From the NCBI GenBank assembly GCA_937925655.1, contig CALAMC010000049.1:1-64000 (forward strand): a stretch of 64,000 nt of DNA. The letters run 5' to 3'. A program made the translations under genes and the position numbers. Under the pieces are notes generated by a model. That model saw only the letters and a program-made list of their open reading frames with translations. It did no database searches and was not told where the DNA came from. Within the stretch, counting starts at the first letter, position 1, and the number at the start of each line of letters is the position of its first letter. Positions 42,287 through 51,074 of the stretch are shown here, one piece after another. This DNA is from an uncultured candidate division Zixibacteria bacterium (GTDB taxonomy: Bacteria; Zixibacteria; MSB-5A5; GN15; PGXB01).

Positions 42287-44020
42287 GTGAGCTCAAGTTC
42301 GGGATTGGATAAAAATACTGTTATACTGATAATATTGCTCGGCGCGCTGGTCATTTTCTGGGTGCCGATCATGACCTTCCTGGGCTTTATCAAGCCCCCG
42401 GCCGAACAGCCCCGGCCGACTGTCGAAGAACCCGTCAGAGAACAGCCGCTGGACCTTACCCAGCAACAGCCCGCCCCAACCGGCGGCGCGGCCACCACGC
42501 CTCCTCAAATGACTGTCGGAGACACGACAACTATCGAAAAAATTCCCGAAGATACGATTATTGTCAAAACCAAAGTCTGGGAAATAGCTTTCAGCAACTA
42601 CGGCGGTGGGCCGATTTCATTTAAACTTCTCGATTATCATTATGCCAACGATGGCCCGGTGCAAATGCTCCCGGAAAATGTCCATGCCACGCCATCGTTT
42701 TCTTTCAATAGCGGAAGTGTCAAAGATAAAGATTTGGTCTATAACCCTGCCAGAGATTACCGCCATTACGATGTCACCTCATCGCCGCAGGAACTGGTTT
42801 ACACTTATTCCGGCCCCAATGGCGGGACTATCACCAAGCGCTATCGTTTCAGTCCCGACCGTTATGATTTTGAATTGATTCTCGAAATCGCCGACCGGCC
42901 GGCTCTGGGCTTTGAGCGCGAATACGCCATCAATTGGAATAACAAATTGATGCCCACAGAGTTAGATATAAATGACGATTTCGCACAGATGTGGGCGATG
43001 GCCTATCAAAACGGTGTCCGGGTTAAAATCGATGATTACGATAACAACCGCTATCAGGTCAGCTATCAGGGCGTAACCAACTGGATCGCCACCCGTTCGA
43101 AATATTTCACGGCGATAATTCTGCCCCGCTCACAGACCGGAATTGAAGCCCATGCTTCCGGAATCAAATATAAAACCCAGATAGGCACATCCTCGGTCGA
43201 AGCCCGCGAAATTGCGGTCGGCATCGCTATGCCTATCGAATACAGCCCGACCCTGACCGATAGTTTCACCATCTATGTCGGGCCGATCGACTATGACCTG
43301 CTAAGCGACTACGACAACGAAGTGGTCGATTTGATTGATATCGGCACTACCCCGTTTGTGGGCTGGATTATAAAAATATTCGCCGTCCCGATTCTCTGGC
43401 TGTTGCCGCGCATGTATAATTTCATTCCCAACTATGGGCTGGTCATTATAATATTTTCATTACTTATTAAGGTTATCACTTTCCCCTTGACGAAAAAAAC
43501 GCTCAAATCCATGATGGGTATGAAAAAACTCGCCCCCAAAATGGAAGAGCTCAAAGTAAAGCACAAAAACAATCCGCAGGCGCTTAACCGGGAGATGATG
43601 AAGCTCTACAAGGAGATGGGTATTAACCCGCTTTCCGGGTGTCTGCCGTTGTTGCCACAAATGCCGCTCTTTTTCGCCTTGTTTGCCGTCTTCCGCTCGA
43701 CTATACTTTTGCGCCAGGCGCCGTTTATTCTGTGGTGGGATGACCTTTCGCGCGGAGCCCTGTCATTGACCGACCCCTACATGATTCTGGTTGTACTTAT
43801 GGTCGTTCTCATGTTCCTGCAGCAGAAAACCGGAATGACCGACCCGAAAAATAAGGCGCTGACATATATCTTCCCGCTTATGCTCGGCTTCTTTTTCTAC
43901 AAAGCCTCGGCCGGACTGGTGCTGTACTGGACCTGTTTCTCGCTGTTTTCCTTTATTGAGCAGATAATATATAAACGCCCGATGATGGAAAAAGCCGACG
44001 CCGAAGTTAAAGTCCAATGA
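42287..44020 (+). CDS. yidC: Membrane protein insertase YidC
   Basis: 577 aa. An N-terminal helix (about 9-28) and a Pro-rich linker lead to the large periplasmic beta domain (about 75-340), then the conserved five-helix core (about 355-565) with KKTLKSMMGMKKLAPKMEEL and GCLPLLPQMPLFFALF. It inserts and folds inner-membrane proteins, alone or with Sec. GTG start at 42287 with GGGAGG six bases upstream; it begins two bases after the yidD stop. The length and the large P1 domain are typical of Gram-negative YidC. Confidence 0.97.
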   Translation: MSSSSGLDKNTVILIILLGALVIFWVPIMTFLGFIKPPAEQPRPTVEEPVREQPLDLTQQQPAPTGGAATTPPQMTVGDTTTIEKIPEDTIIVKTKVWEIAFSNYGGGPISFKLLDYHYANDGPVQMLPENVHATPSFSFNSGSVKDKDLVYNPARDYRHYDVTSSPQELVYTYSGPNGGTITKRYRFSPDRYDFELILEIADRPALGFEREYAINWNNKLMPTELDINDDFAQMWAMAYQNGVRVKIDDYDNNRYQVSYQGVTNWIATRSKYFTAIILPRSQTGIEAHASGIKYKTQIGTSSVEAREIAVGIAMPIEYSPTLTDSFTIYVGPIDYDLLSDYDNEVVDLIDIGTTPFVGWIIKIFAVPILWLLPRMYNFIPNYGLVIIIFSLLIKVITFPLTKKTLKSMMGMKKLAPKMEELKVKHKNNPQALNREMMKLYKEMGINPLSGCLPLLPQMPLFFALFAVFRSTILLRQAPFILWWDDLSRGALSLTDPYMILVVLMVVLMFLQQKTGMTDPKNKALTYIFPLMLGFFFYKASAGLVLYWTCFSLFSFIEQIIYKRPMMEKADAEVKVQ

Positions 44021-44023
44021 AAT

Positions 44024-45427
44024 ATGGACTCACACACTCAAGATTACTGCCGCGAGACAATCGCGGCCATTATCACGCCGCCCGGTGAGGGCGGCCTCGG
44101 TGCCATTCGCATTGCCGGACCCGACTCCGCCAAAATTCTAAATAGCCTATTCAAACCGGCCCATGACCCCGAATCCATAGCCGGTTATTTTATCCTCAGA
44201 TACGGTTATATTATTGATAGTCATGGTGATACGGTAGATGAGGTAACCGCCGTTATGATGCCCGCCGGGCGGTCATATACCGGCCAGGAACAAGCGGAAA
44301 TATTCTGCCATGGTGGTCAGTTCGTTCTCAAACGAATTTTGAAAGAAATTATCGATCGCGGCGCTCGACTGGCCGAACCGGGCGAATTCACGAGGCGGGC
44401 CTTCCTCGCCGGGAGAATCGATCTGACCAAAGCCGAAGCGGTCGCCGATATGGTCGCCGCCAAGACGGCCTTTGCCTATGAATCCGCCAAAAATAACTTG
44501 ATGGGATTATTTTCAGAAAAGATAAACTCTCTTCGCGAACAAGTGATTGATATTCTGGCCGAAATCGAGGCCTCGGTCGATTACCCGGAAGAAGATATTG
44601 AAACCGCCGACCGTGATGAAATGATCGCCAAAATCGGAAATATTATAAGTCTGGTCGGCGAACTGGCGGCCAGCTACCGTTCGGGTAGGATTATCAAAGA
44701 AGGCTTCCGTATCGCCGTGGCCGGGCGGCCCAACGCCGGCAAATCTTCACTTTTCAATGCCCTGCTCAACCAGAGTCGCGCTATCGTGGCCCCGGTCCCC
44801 GGGACCACAAGAGATTATCTTACCGAATGGATAGACTTGGAAGGAATCGCCGTATCGTTGACCGACACCGCCGGGCTCCGCGAATCACAAGGAGTGATCG
44901 AAAAATCCGGCCAAGATGCCGCCCGCCAAATAATGAAAGATTCCAACCTCATTATCTGGATCGCCGATGCCTCCCGCAAAAATTTCGCTTCGGAAATCGA
45001 AATTGATTTAAAAAAACTTGAAGGCCTCTGCCCCGTTAAAGTCATTCTCAACAAAATTGATAAATTGTCTTTGAAGCGTTTAAAAGCCGCCAAAATGATA
45101 GCTCGCGGCTATTCGGCCGTAGTAATTTCCTGCAAAACCAGAGAAGGCTTGGATAATCTTCGAAGCAAACTGGTTTCTCTGGTCAGCGGCAGTCTGCCCG
45201 ATTTGACCGATGGCCTGGTGGTCACTTCGGAACGCCACAAACAAAAACTTGATCTCGCCCTGGAATCCTTAAAACAGGCGGAATCTGATTTCAAACAGAA
45301 TCAGAGCCCGGAAATAATCGCCTTTAATCTCCGACAGAGCATAAATGAAATTGACGAAATTTCCGGCCGTATATATAATGAAGAAATTTTAGACCGCATT
45401 TTTGAGAAATTTTGTATCGGCAAATGA
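44024..45427 (+). CDS. mnmE: tRNA modification GTPase MnmE
   Basis: 467 aa. N-terminal THF-binding-like domain (about 1-120, starting ETIAAIITPPGEGGLGAIRI), helical domain and G domain: G1 GRPNAGKSS (about 227-235), GTTRD, DTAGL and NKID. The C-terminus is FCIGK, the expected catalytic cysteine motif. With MnmG it adds a carboxymethylaminomethyl group to U34 of certain tRNAs. It begins three bases after yidC and ends three bases before mnmG. Confidence 0.97.
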   Translation: MDSHTQDYCRETIAAIITPPGEGGLGAIRIAGPDSAKILNSLFKPAHDPESIAGYFILRYGYIIDSHGDTVDEVTAVMMPAGRSYTGQEQAEIFCHGGQFVLKRILKEIIDRGARLAEPGEFTRRAFLAGRIDLTKAEAVADMVAAKTAFAYESAKNNLMGLFSEKINSLREQVIDILAEIEASVDYPEEDIETADRDEMIAKIGNIISLVGELAASYRSGRIIKEGFRIAVAGRPNAGKSSLFNALLNQSRAIVAPVPGTTRDYLTEWIDLEGIAVSLTDTAGLRESQGVIEKSGQDAARQIMKDSNLIIWIADASRKNFASEIEIDLKKLEGLCPVKVILNKIDKLSLKRLKAAKMIARGYSAVVISCKTREGLDNLRSKLVSLVSGSLPDLTDGLVVTSERHKQKLDLALESLKQAESDFKQNQSPEIIAFNLRQSINEIDEISGRIYNEEILDRIFEKFCIGK

Positions 45428-45430
45428 AAA

Positions 45431-47302
45431 TTGTTTTACGTGAAACATTCTGATTTCGACATAATCGTTGTCGGCGGCGGTCACGCCGGAGTCGAAGCGG
45501 CTCTGGCGATTGCCCGCATGGGCAAAACGTCCGCGCTGCTAACTATGGACAAAACCAAACTGGCCCTCATGTCCTGCAATCCGGCCATCGGCGGTCTGGG
45601 CAAATCGCATATTGTCAAGGAAATCGATGCTTTGGGCGGGGTCATGGGACAGGCCATTGATGCCACCGGCATTCAATTTCGCAAACTCAATTTAAGCCGC
45701 GGTCCGGCCGTATGGGCCACCCGCGCCCAGGCCGACAGAATAGGTTACAATAAATTCATTTGCGATTTTGTCGCCGCCCAATCAAAAGTCACCGTTATCG
45801 AAGCCACCGCCGGAGATATTCTCACCGAGCAGGGACGAGTCAGCGGTATCCGTACCGAAGACGGTCAAACCATCCTGGCGCCGGCCGTGATAATCTGTTC
45901 GGGAACCTTTCTCGGCGGATTGATTCATATCGGAGATAAGCAAATTCCGTCCGGTCGGCGGGGTGAAAAAGGTGCCTATAAATTATCCCAGTCATTTCGA
46001 TCCCTTGGCTTTGAAGTCGGGCGACTCAAAACCGGGACGCCGCCGCGGCTCGATGGCAAAACCATTGATTATTCCAAATGCGAAGCCCAGCCTGGTCTGG
46101 AACCGCCCCCGTTTTTTTCATACCGCTCCAAACCACGAGAAATCAAACAGGTCCCCTGCCATTTGACTTATACGACCGTCGCCACCAAAGAAATTATTCT
46201 GGCCAATTTGAAAAAATCGGCTATGTTCTCCGGGCAGATTCATTCCCGCGGACCAAGATATTGTCCATCGATCGAAGATAAAATTTATCGCTTCAGCGAC
46301 AAACCCCGTCAGCATATATTTCTTGAACCCGAAGGCAACGGTACCGATGAAATCTATCCTAACGGATTTTCAACCTCGCTTCCGGCCGATGTCCAGCATG
46401 ACGCCATAAGAACCGTCATCGGTCTTGAAAACGTCGAAATGACGCAGGCGGGCTATGCCATCGAATATGACTACTGCCCCTCATATCAAATAAAGCCGAG
46501 TTTGGAAACTCATCGTTTGCCCGGTCTTTTCCTGGCCGGCCAGATTAATGGGACCTCTGGCTATGAAGAAGCCGCCGGATTGGGCTTAATTGCCGGCATA
46601 AACGCGGTTTTATATCTTCAAAACGAACCGGCATTTATTCCTAACCGCGCCGAATCATATCTCGGCGTTATGCTCGATGATTTGGTAAGCCACTCGACTA
46701 CGGAACCTTACCGCATGTTCACCTCACGCGCGGAATACCGCCTGCGACTTCGCGAAGATAACGCCCGAGACAGGATGATTGAATACGCCCGCCGGTATTC
46801 TCTTATTCCGGAAGATGATTATAGATCATTTGAGGTTCTTCAAAAACAAACCCGGGCCGCCATCGCCATGCTGGAGAAAAAGTATATCGCGGTTTCACAA
46901 CTCGATGGTTATGCCGAATACTTCGTAAAACGGCAATCCATTTCGCTTGCCGATATTCTTAAGATTCCAGGGGTCGAATATAAATATATTGCCAAGTTCC
47001 TTGATAATGGCGACCGCATAGATAATGAAATTCTGGAACGGGCCTCGGTGGCGATTAAGTATTCCGGGTATATAAGCAAACAGGAGCGCGAGGTCGAAAA
47101 ATTCCGCCGCAGTGAAAGTCAGAAAATACCCGCCGATTTACCATTCGAAAAACTAACCGGCCTGCGTAATGAGGCTCGCGAAAAATTCGCCCGCTTCCGC
47201 CCAACTTCGCTGGGCCAGGCCAGCCGGATTGAAGGTGTGACCGTCGGCGATATTGCGGCATTGTCCATTCATGTCCGTAAGTTTACGGCGCAACGCTCCT
47301 AA
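45431..47302 (+). CDS. mnmG: tRNA modification enzyme MnmG (GidA)
   Basis: 623 aa. The FAD-binding motif VVGGGHAGVEAALA (about 12-25), GGLGKSHIVKEIDALGG, and the MnmG signatures GRLKTGTPPRLDG and GTSGYEEAAGLGL are clear. Forms the MnmE-MnmG complex for U34 tRNA modification. TTG start at 45431; a GTG at 45440 is possible, and it lies within a parS-like sequence (45432-45447). Standard length. Confidence 0.97.
   Translation: MFYVKHSDFDIIVVGGGHAGVEAALAIARMGKTSALLTMDKTKLALMSCNPAIGGLGKSHIVKEIDALGGVMGQAIDATGIQFRKLNLSRGPAVWATRAQADRIGYNKFICDFVAAQSKVTVIEATAGDILTEQGRVSGIRTEDGQTILAPAVIICSGTFLGGLIHIGDKQIPSGRRGEKGAYKLSQSFRSLGFEVGRLKTGTPPRLDGKTIDYSKCEAQPGLEPPPFFSYRSKPREIKQVPCHLTYTTVATKEIILANLKKSAMFSGQIHSRGPRYCPSIEDKIYRFSDKPRQHIFLEPEGNGTDEIYPNGFSTSLPADVQHDAIRTVIGLENVEMTQAGYAIEYDYCPSYQIKPSLETHRLPGLFLAGQINGTSGYEEAAGLGLIAGINAVLYLQNEPAFIPNRAESYLGVMLDDLVSHSTTEPYRMFTSRAEYRLRLREDNARDRMIEYARRYSLIPEDDYRSFEVLQKQTRAAIAMLEKKYIAVSQLDGYAEYFVKRQSISLADILKIPGVEYKYIAKFLDNGDRIDNEILERASVAIKYSGYISKQEREVEKFRRSESQKIPADLPFEKLTGLRNEAREKFARFRPTSLGQASRIEGVTVGDIAALSIHVRKFTAQRS
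45432..45447. other. parS-like site at the mnmG start
   Basis: TGTTTTACGTGAAACA matches the bacterial parS consensus TGTTTCACGTGAAACA at 15 of 16 bases. It overlaps the first codons of mnmG. Confidence 0.75.
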
Positions 47303-47325
47303 TATATCAAATTCTGTTATATATA

Positions 47326-47943
47326 ATGTTTGCAAGCGATTCAATACCGTTTTTTAAATCAAAGGAAATAATTGCCGAGTATGGTCTGGAAAAAAGGCTT
47401 AACATCTATATCGATATTCTGCTTGAATATAATAAAAAAATAAATCTTGTTTCACGTGAAACATCGCGTCCGGCCCTGGTCCGGGTAGCCGCGGATTGCC
47501 TGATTCCTTTCAAGCTTTCGGAGGCTCCGGTCGGGACATTTTTCGATATCGGATCGGGGGGAGGTTTCCCGGCCATTGTCCTGCTTTTGGCGTTTCAAAA
47601 TGTGAAAGGCGTCATGTATGAACGCACTCAAAAAAAAGCGCATTTTCTCGAAAGCCTTCTCAAAGAAATGAATCTTGCGGCCGAAGTTTGTTCTGATGAC
47701 TGGCCATCGTCGAACCAATCAAAAGATGGTTACTTCGATTTCGGCACCTTGAAGCTTGTCAGGCTGGAACCGAAAATTTTAAGCCAAGCCGAATCGTCTT
47801 TAAAACCCGGCGGACGATTCATATATTACGCCGCCGCGCCGGCCATGAAATCTGATATGGGTAAGATGAGGCTGTCCCGGCATGATTATTTCCTCGATGA
47901 TTCGACACAGCTTCGTACCATTTCAATATTTTTAAAATCATGA
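47326..47943 (+). CDS. rsmG: 16S rRNA m7G527 methyltransferase RsmG (GidB)
   Basis: 205 aa. SAM motif I is FFDIGSGGGFPAIVLL (about 68-83), following the conserved NLVSRET region. It is somewhat diverged and shortened at the C-terminal half, but the position between mnmG and parA is standard. It methylates N7 of G527 in 16S rRNA. A perfect parS site (47448-47463) lies within the coding sequence at codons for LVSRETS. Start at ATG 47326; no clear ribosome binding site. Confidence 0.9.
   Translation: MFASDSIPFFKSKEIIAEYGLEKRLNIYIDILLEYNKKINLVSRETSRPALVRVAADCLIPFKLSEAPVGTFFDIGSGGGFPAIVLLLAFQNVKGVMYERTQKKAHFLESLLKEMNLAAEVCSDDWPSSNQSKDGYFDFGTLKLVRLEPKILSQAESSLKPGGRFIYYAAAPAMKSDMGKMRLSRHDYFLDDSTQLRTISIFLKS
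47448..47463. other. Perfect parS site inside rsmG
   Basis: TGTTTCACGTGAAACA is the exact 16-base parS consensus bound by ParB. It lies about 0.6 kb before parA. Confidence 0.96.
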
Positions 47944-48025
47944 AATTATTTTTGTTGCCAAACATTTGACAATATCTTAATCTCCTAATGGGATTTATTT
48001 TATACATCCGGGATGGAGGAAAAAC

Positions 48026-48784
48026 GTGTCCAGGATTATTGCCATCGCCAATCAGAAAGGCGGCGTCGGTAAAACCACGTCGGCGGTGAATCTGGCCGCC
48101 GGTCTGGCCGTGGCCGAGAAAAAGACGCTTCTCATCGACATTGATCCCCAGGCCAACGCCACCAGCGGCGTCGGCCTGGATAAAAATATATTAGAATTAT
48201 CGGTCTATGATGTCCTTATTGGCCGGGCCGGGGTGCTCGACGTGGCGCGGGCCACGGCTCTGCCGTTTCTGACCATCGTCCCCTCGGCCATCGCCCTGGT
48301 CGGGGCCGAAGTCGAGATGGTTTCGATGATGTCGCGCGAACGCGTCCTCAAAAACGCCCTGACTCCGATCGCCGACCGCTACGACTATATCATTATCGAC
48401 TGCCCGCCGTCGCTGGGACTTCTGACTGTCAACGCCCTGACTGCGGCGCACTCCGTGCTCATTCCGATTCAGTGCGAGTACTATGCATTAGAGGGACTGG
48501 GGCAGTTGATGCGGACCATCGACCTGGTTAAAAACAATCTCAACCCCGATTTGAACATCGAGGGTGTCCTGTTGACGATGTACGATGGCCGTCTGAATCT
48601 GTCGCGACAGGTGGCGGCCGAGGCGCGCAAGTATTTCGAGGGACGGGTGTATGAAACCGTCATCAATCGCAACGTTCGTTTGTCAGAGGCGCCCAGTTTC
48701 GGAAAACCAATCATACAGTACGATATACTTTCGACCGGCGCCGAAAATTATCTGGCTCTCACCAAGGAGGTATTGAGCAAATGA
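48026..48784 (+). CDS. parA: Chromosome partitioning ATPase ParA (Soj)
   Basis: 252 aa, lacking the N-terminal helix-turn-helix of plasmid types. Deviant Walker A KGGVGKTTSAV (about 10-20), IDIDPQANATSGVG and DCPPSLGLLTVNAL are as in Soj. It moves ParB-parS complexes along the nucleoid. GTG start with GGAGG upstream. It overlaps parB by four bases (ATGA). Confidence 0.97.
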   Translation: MSRIIAIANQKGGVGKTTSAVNLAAGLAVAEKKTLLIDIDPQANATSGVGLDKNILELSVYDVLIGRAGVLDVARATALPFLTIVPSAIALVGAEVEMVSMMSRERVLKNALTPIADRYDYIIIDCPPSLGLLTVNALTAAHSVLIPIQCEYYALEGLGQLMRTIDLVKNNLNPDLNIEGVLLTMYDGRLNLSRQVAAEARKYFEGRVYETVINRNVRLSEAPSFGKPIIQYDILSTGAENYLALTKEVLSK

Positions 48785-49626
48785 GCGGAAAAATAGTACT
48801 GGGGCGGGGGCTGGAAGCACTCATCCCCAGAACCGACGATAGCCCGGCCAAAAGCGGCAATTACCGCACGATACCGATAACCGATATTACGGCCAATCCG
48901 CTGCAGCCTCGGCGCAAATTCGACGAGGCGGCGCTTAACGAACTGGCCGAATCCTTCAAAGTACAGGGGATGCTTCAGCCGGTCATAGTGCAACGCCGGG
49001 ATAATAAGTACATTCTGATCGCGGGCGAACGGCGCTTCCGCGCGGCCGGACTGGCCGGTATGACCGAAATTCCGGCCATCATCATGAGTGAAAAGGATGA
49101 GTCCGACATGCTCCAGATGGCGCTGGTCGAAAACCTCCAGCGCGAGGACCTCAACCCGATGGAGGCCGCCGAAGCCTACCGCCGTCTGATGGATGATGCC
49201 GGCATGACCCAGAACCAGCTGGCGGCCCGTCTGGGAAAAAGCCGCGCCGCCGTGGCCAACGCCCTGCGCCTGCTGGCTCTTCCCATGGAAATAAAGCAAC
49301 TGCTGCGCGACGGCCGATTGACCGAGGGGCATGCGCGGGCCATTCTGGCCCTCGAAGACCGCGATGGTCAACTTAAACTGGCCGACCGGATTATCAACGA
49401 AAACTGGTCGGTGCGAACCGCCGAGCAAACCGCCCAGCGCACCAAACGGCGACGCCTGGTGCCGAAAAAAAGGATGCCGGCTATCGTCGAGGCCGAAAAT
49501 TACTTGAAACAAGTGCTCGGAACCGCCGTTAAAATTTCGCATGGCCTCAAGGGCGGGCGTATTGAAGTCGAATACTATAATGATGAAGACCTCGACCGCC
49601 TTTTGGAATTATTTAAAAGGATTTGA
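48781..49626 (+). CDS. parB: Chromosome partitioning protein ParB (Spo0J)
   Basis: 281 aa. N-terminal ParB/Sulfiredoxin-like CTPase domain with NPLQPRRKFDEAALNELAES, VIVQRRDNKYILIAGERRFR and LQMALVENLQREDLNPMEAA; then the helix-turn-helix (MTQNQLAARLGKSRAAVANALRL) and a C-terminal dimer part. It spreads from parS, here in rsmG. Start ATG 48781, overlapping the parA stop. Confidence 0.97.
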   Translation: MSGKIVLGRGLEALIPRTDDSPAKSGNYRTIPITDITANPLQPRRKFDEAALNELAESFKVQGMLQPVIVQRRDNKYILIAGERRFRAAGLAGMTEIPAIIMSEKDESDMLQMALVENLQREDLNPMEAAEAYRRLMDDAGMTQNQLAARLGKSRAAVANALRLLALPMEIKQLLRDGRLTEGHARAILALEDRDGQLKLADRIINENWSVRTAEQTAQRTKRRRLVPKKRMPAIVEAENYLKQVLGTAVKISHGLKGGRIEVEYYNDEDLDRLLELFKRI

Positions 49627-49640
49627 GTCGGAACCTATAA

Positions 49641-50423
49641 ATGGCCCGCTTTTATAACATAATGATTGTCCCCGACGGGGTTGAAAGATCCTTCGGCATT
49701 AAGCTTCGCGCCTGGGTGTTCAAGGGCCTGATTATCGGGGCCGGCGTCCTCACGGTCGGGCTGATTCTGTTTTTCGCCTTTTACGGGCACATCCTGTCAC
49801 GGGCGGCCCGGACCGACCAGTTGGCTCGCGAAAACGAGGAACTGAAACGGTATAAGTACAAACTTCTCCTGCTCGAAGAAAACATGAAGGAAACGCGTAA
49901 AATCGTGGCGAAAATATCGGGTCTGGCCGGCGTGGATTTTCAGATCCCGGAATTACCGCCCGATTCGGTGCTGTTCGCACCGAGAGAAAAGCCGGCCGTC
50001 GTGGCGCGCCCCGTGGTTTCTCCCGAATGCGTCCCCAGTGGCCTGCCGCTGGAGGGTTACATGACACGCGGTTTTTCTGGAGAAGATGAAAACTATCATC
50101 CGGGCGTGGATATCGCCGCCGAAATCGGAACCCCCGTCCTGGCCACGGCTTCCGGCAAGGTCGTCTTTGCCGGTGTCGATAACATCTATGGCCTGACAAT
50201 AATCATCGAGCACGAGAACAATATGACGACGGTGTACGGTCATAACAGCGAGCTGCTGGTGGAAGTGGGCCAGGAAGTGCTGGCCGGGGGGCGGATTGCA
50301 CTATCGGGAAATACCGGGCGTTCCACCGCACCCCATCTGCACTATGAAATTCGGGAATACAATGAACCTGTGAACCCTTTAAAATATATTATGGATGATG
50401 AAATATCAGTCAAACAAGAGTGA
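49641..50423 (+). CDS. M23-family peptidoglycan peptidase
   Basis: 260 aa. An inner-membrane helix (about 27-48) and a coiled coil (about 58-92) lead to a LytM domain (about 135-250). The metal and catalytic residues are H153 and D157 (HPGVD), H201 (YGHNS) and H234 (HLHYE), so it should be active. It cuts peptide crosslinks in the wall. It begins 14 bases after parB and directly precedes a bactofilin gene. Pairs of M23 peptidase and bactofilin act in cell-shape control in several bacteria (family knowledge). Confidence 0.9.
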   Translation: MARFYNIMIVPDGVERSFGIKLRAWVFKGLIIGAGVLTVGLILFFAFYGHILSRAARTDQLARENEELKRYKYKLLLLEENMKETRKIVAKISGLAGVDFQIPELPPDSVLFAPREKPAVVARPVVSPECVPSGLPLEGYMTRGFSGEDENYHPGVDIAAEIGTPVLATASGKVVFAGVDNIYGLTIIIEHENNMTTVYGHNSELLVEVGQEVLAGGRIALSGNTGRSTAPHLHYEIREYNEPVNPLKYIMDDEISVKQE

Positions 50424-50433
50424 AGGCGGAGTC

Positions 50434-50823
50434 ATGAACACCGTAATAGGCAAGGATACCGTGTTTACCGGGACCATCGATATCAAGGGCGGAATTCGTA
50501 TCGACGGTACTGTTAAGGGCAAGATTATCAGCGATGACACCGTTACGGTAGGAACTACCGGTTATGTTGAAGCCGACGTGGAAGCCATTTCGGCGGTGGT
50601 GGCCGGTAAAGTGATCGGCAACCTGAATGCCGGCGAAAGTGTCGAACTGCAGGCGCAATCAGATGTTGAAGGAGATATTCGGACCAAATCGCTGGTGGTC
50701 GAGCAGGGGGCTGTCTTTTGCGGCGGTTGCCATATGAAGGAAGGCAAATCTTCCGCGAAATTCCTTGCCCCGGAAGAAACTCCATATTCGGTCGTCGGTA
50801 AAAAGGTAGAGGAAACAGAATAA
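50434..50823 (+). CDS. Bactofilin
   Basis: 129 aa. The bactofilin beta-helix core (about 1-105) has the repeated hexapeptide pattern: GKDTVFTGTIDIKGGIRIDG, GKIISDDTVTVGTTGYVEAD, then AVVAGKVIGNLNAGESVELQ. Bactofilins form membrane-associated filaments that place cell-wall enzymes. The ATG at 50434 has AAGGCGGAG; ATG 50395 within the previous gene is possible. It follows the M23 gene by ten bases. C-terminal tail is short and charged. Confidence 0.92.
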   Translation: MNTVIGKDTVFTGTIDIKGGIRIDGTVKGKIISDDTVTVGTTGYVEADVEAISAVVAGKVIGNLNAGESVELQAQSDVEGDIRTKSLVVEQGAVFCGGCHMKEGKSSAKFLAPEETPYSVVGKKVEETE

Positions 50824-51074
50824 ACCGGAATCAGACATTCTGCATATATAATGTTATATTATGTGGAAAAGGTCTGAAATTTGTGGATATCCGATTATGT
50901 TCTTGGGGGCCATTTTATTACGTCGGATTAGTTAAGACCGGATTTATGTAGATATCCACAAATTACTATGCCGGTTGAAGTTACTAATAATACGCCAAAA
51001 ATTTAATATGATTGATTTATCGTTGATTTTGCCCCACTCATAATAGTAATCTAACATGAAGGACGTCTCCGATT
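50824..51074. other. Candidate replication origin or regulatory region
   Basis: 251 AT-rich bases with no gene. Three sequences one mismatch from the DnaA box TTATCCACA are visible: 50862-50870 (TGTGGAAAA, reverse), 50882-50890 (TGTGGATAT, reverse) and 50952-50960 (ATATCCACA, forward). The last two sit in a 14-base perfect inverted repeat (50878-50891 with 50951-50964). The gap follows the parAB-bactofilin block. This may be oriC, but a regulator binding site upstream of the moxR gene is also possible. Confidence 0.45.
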
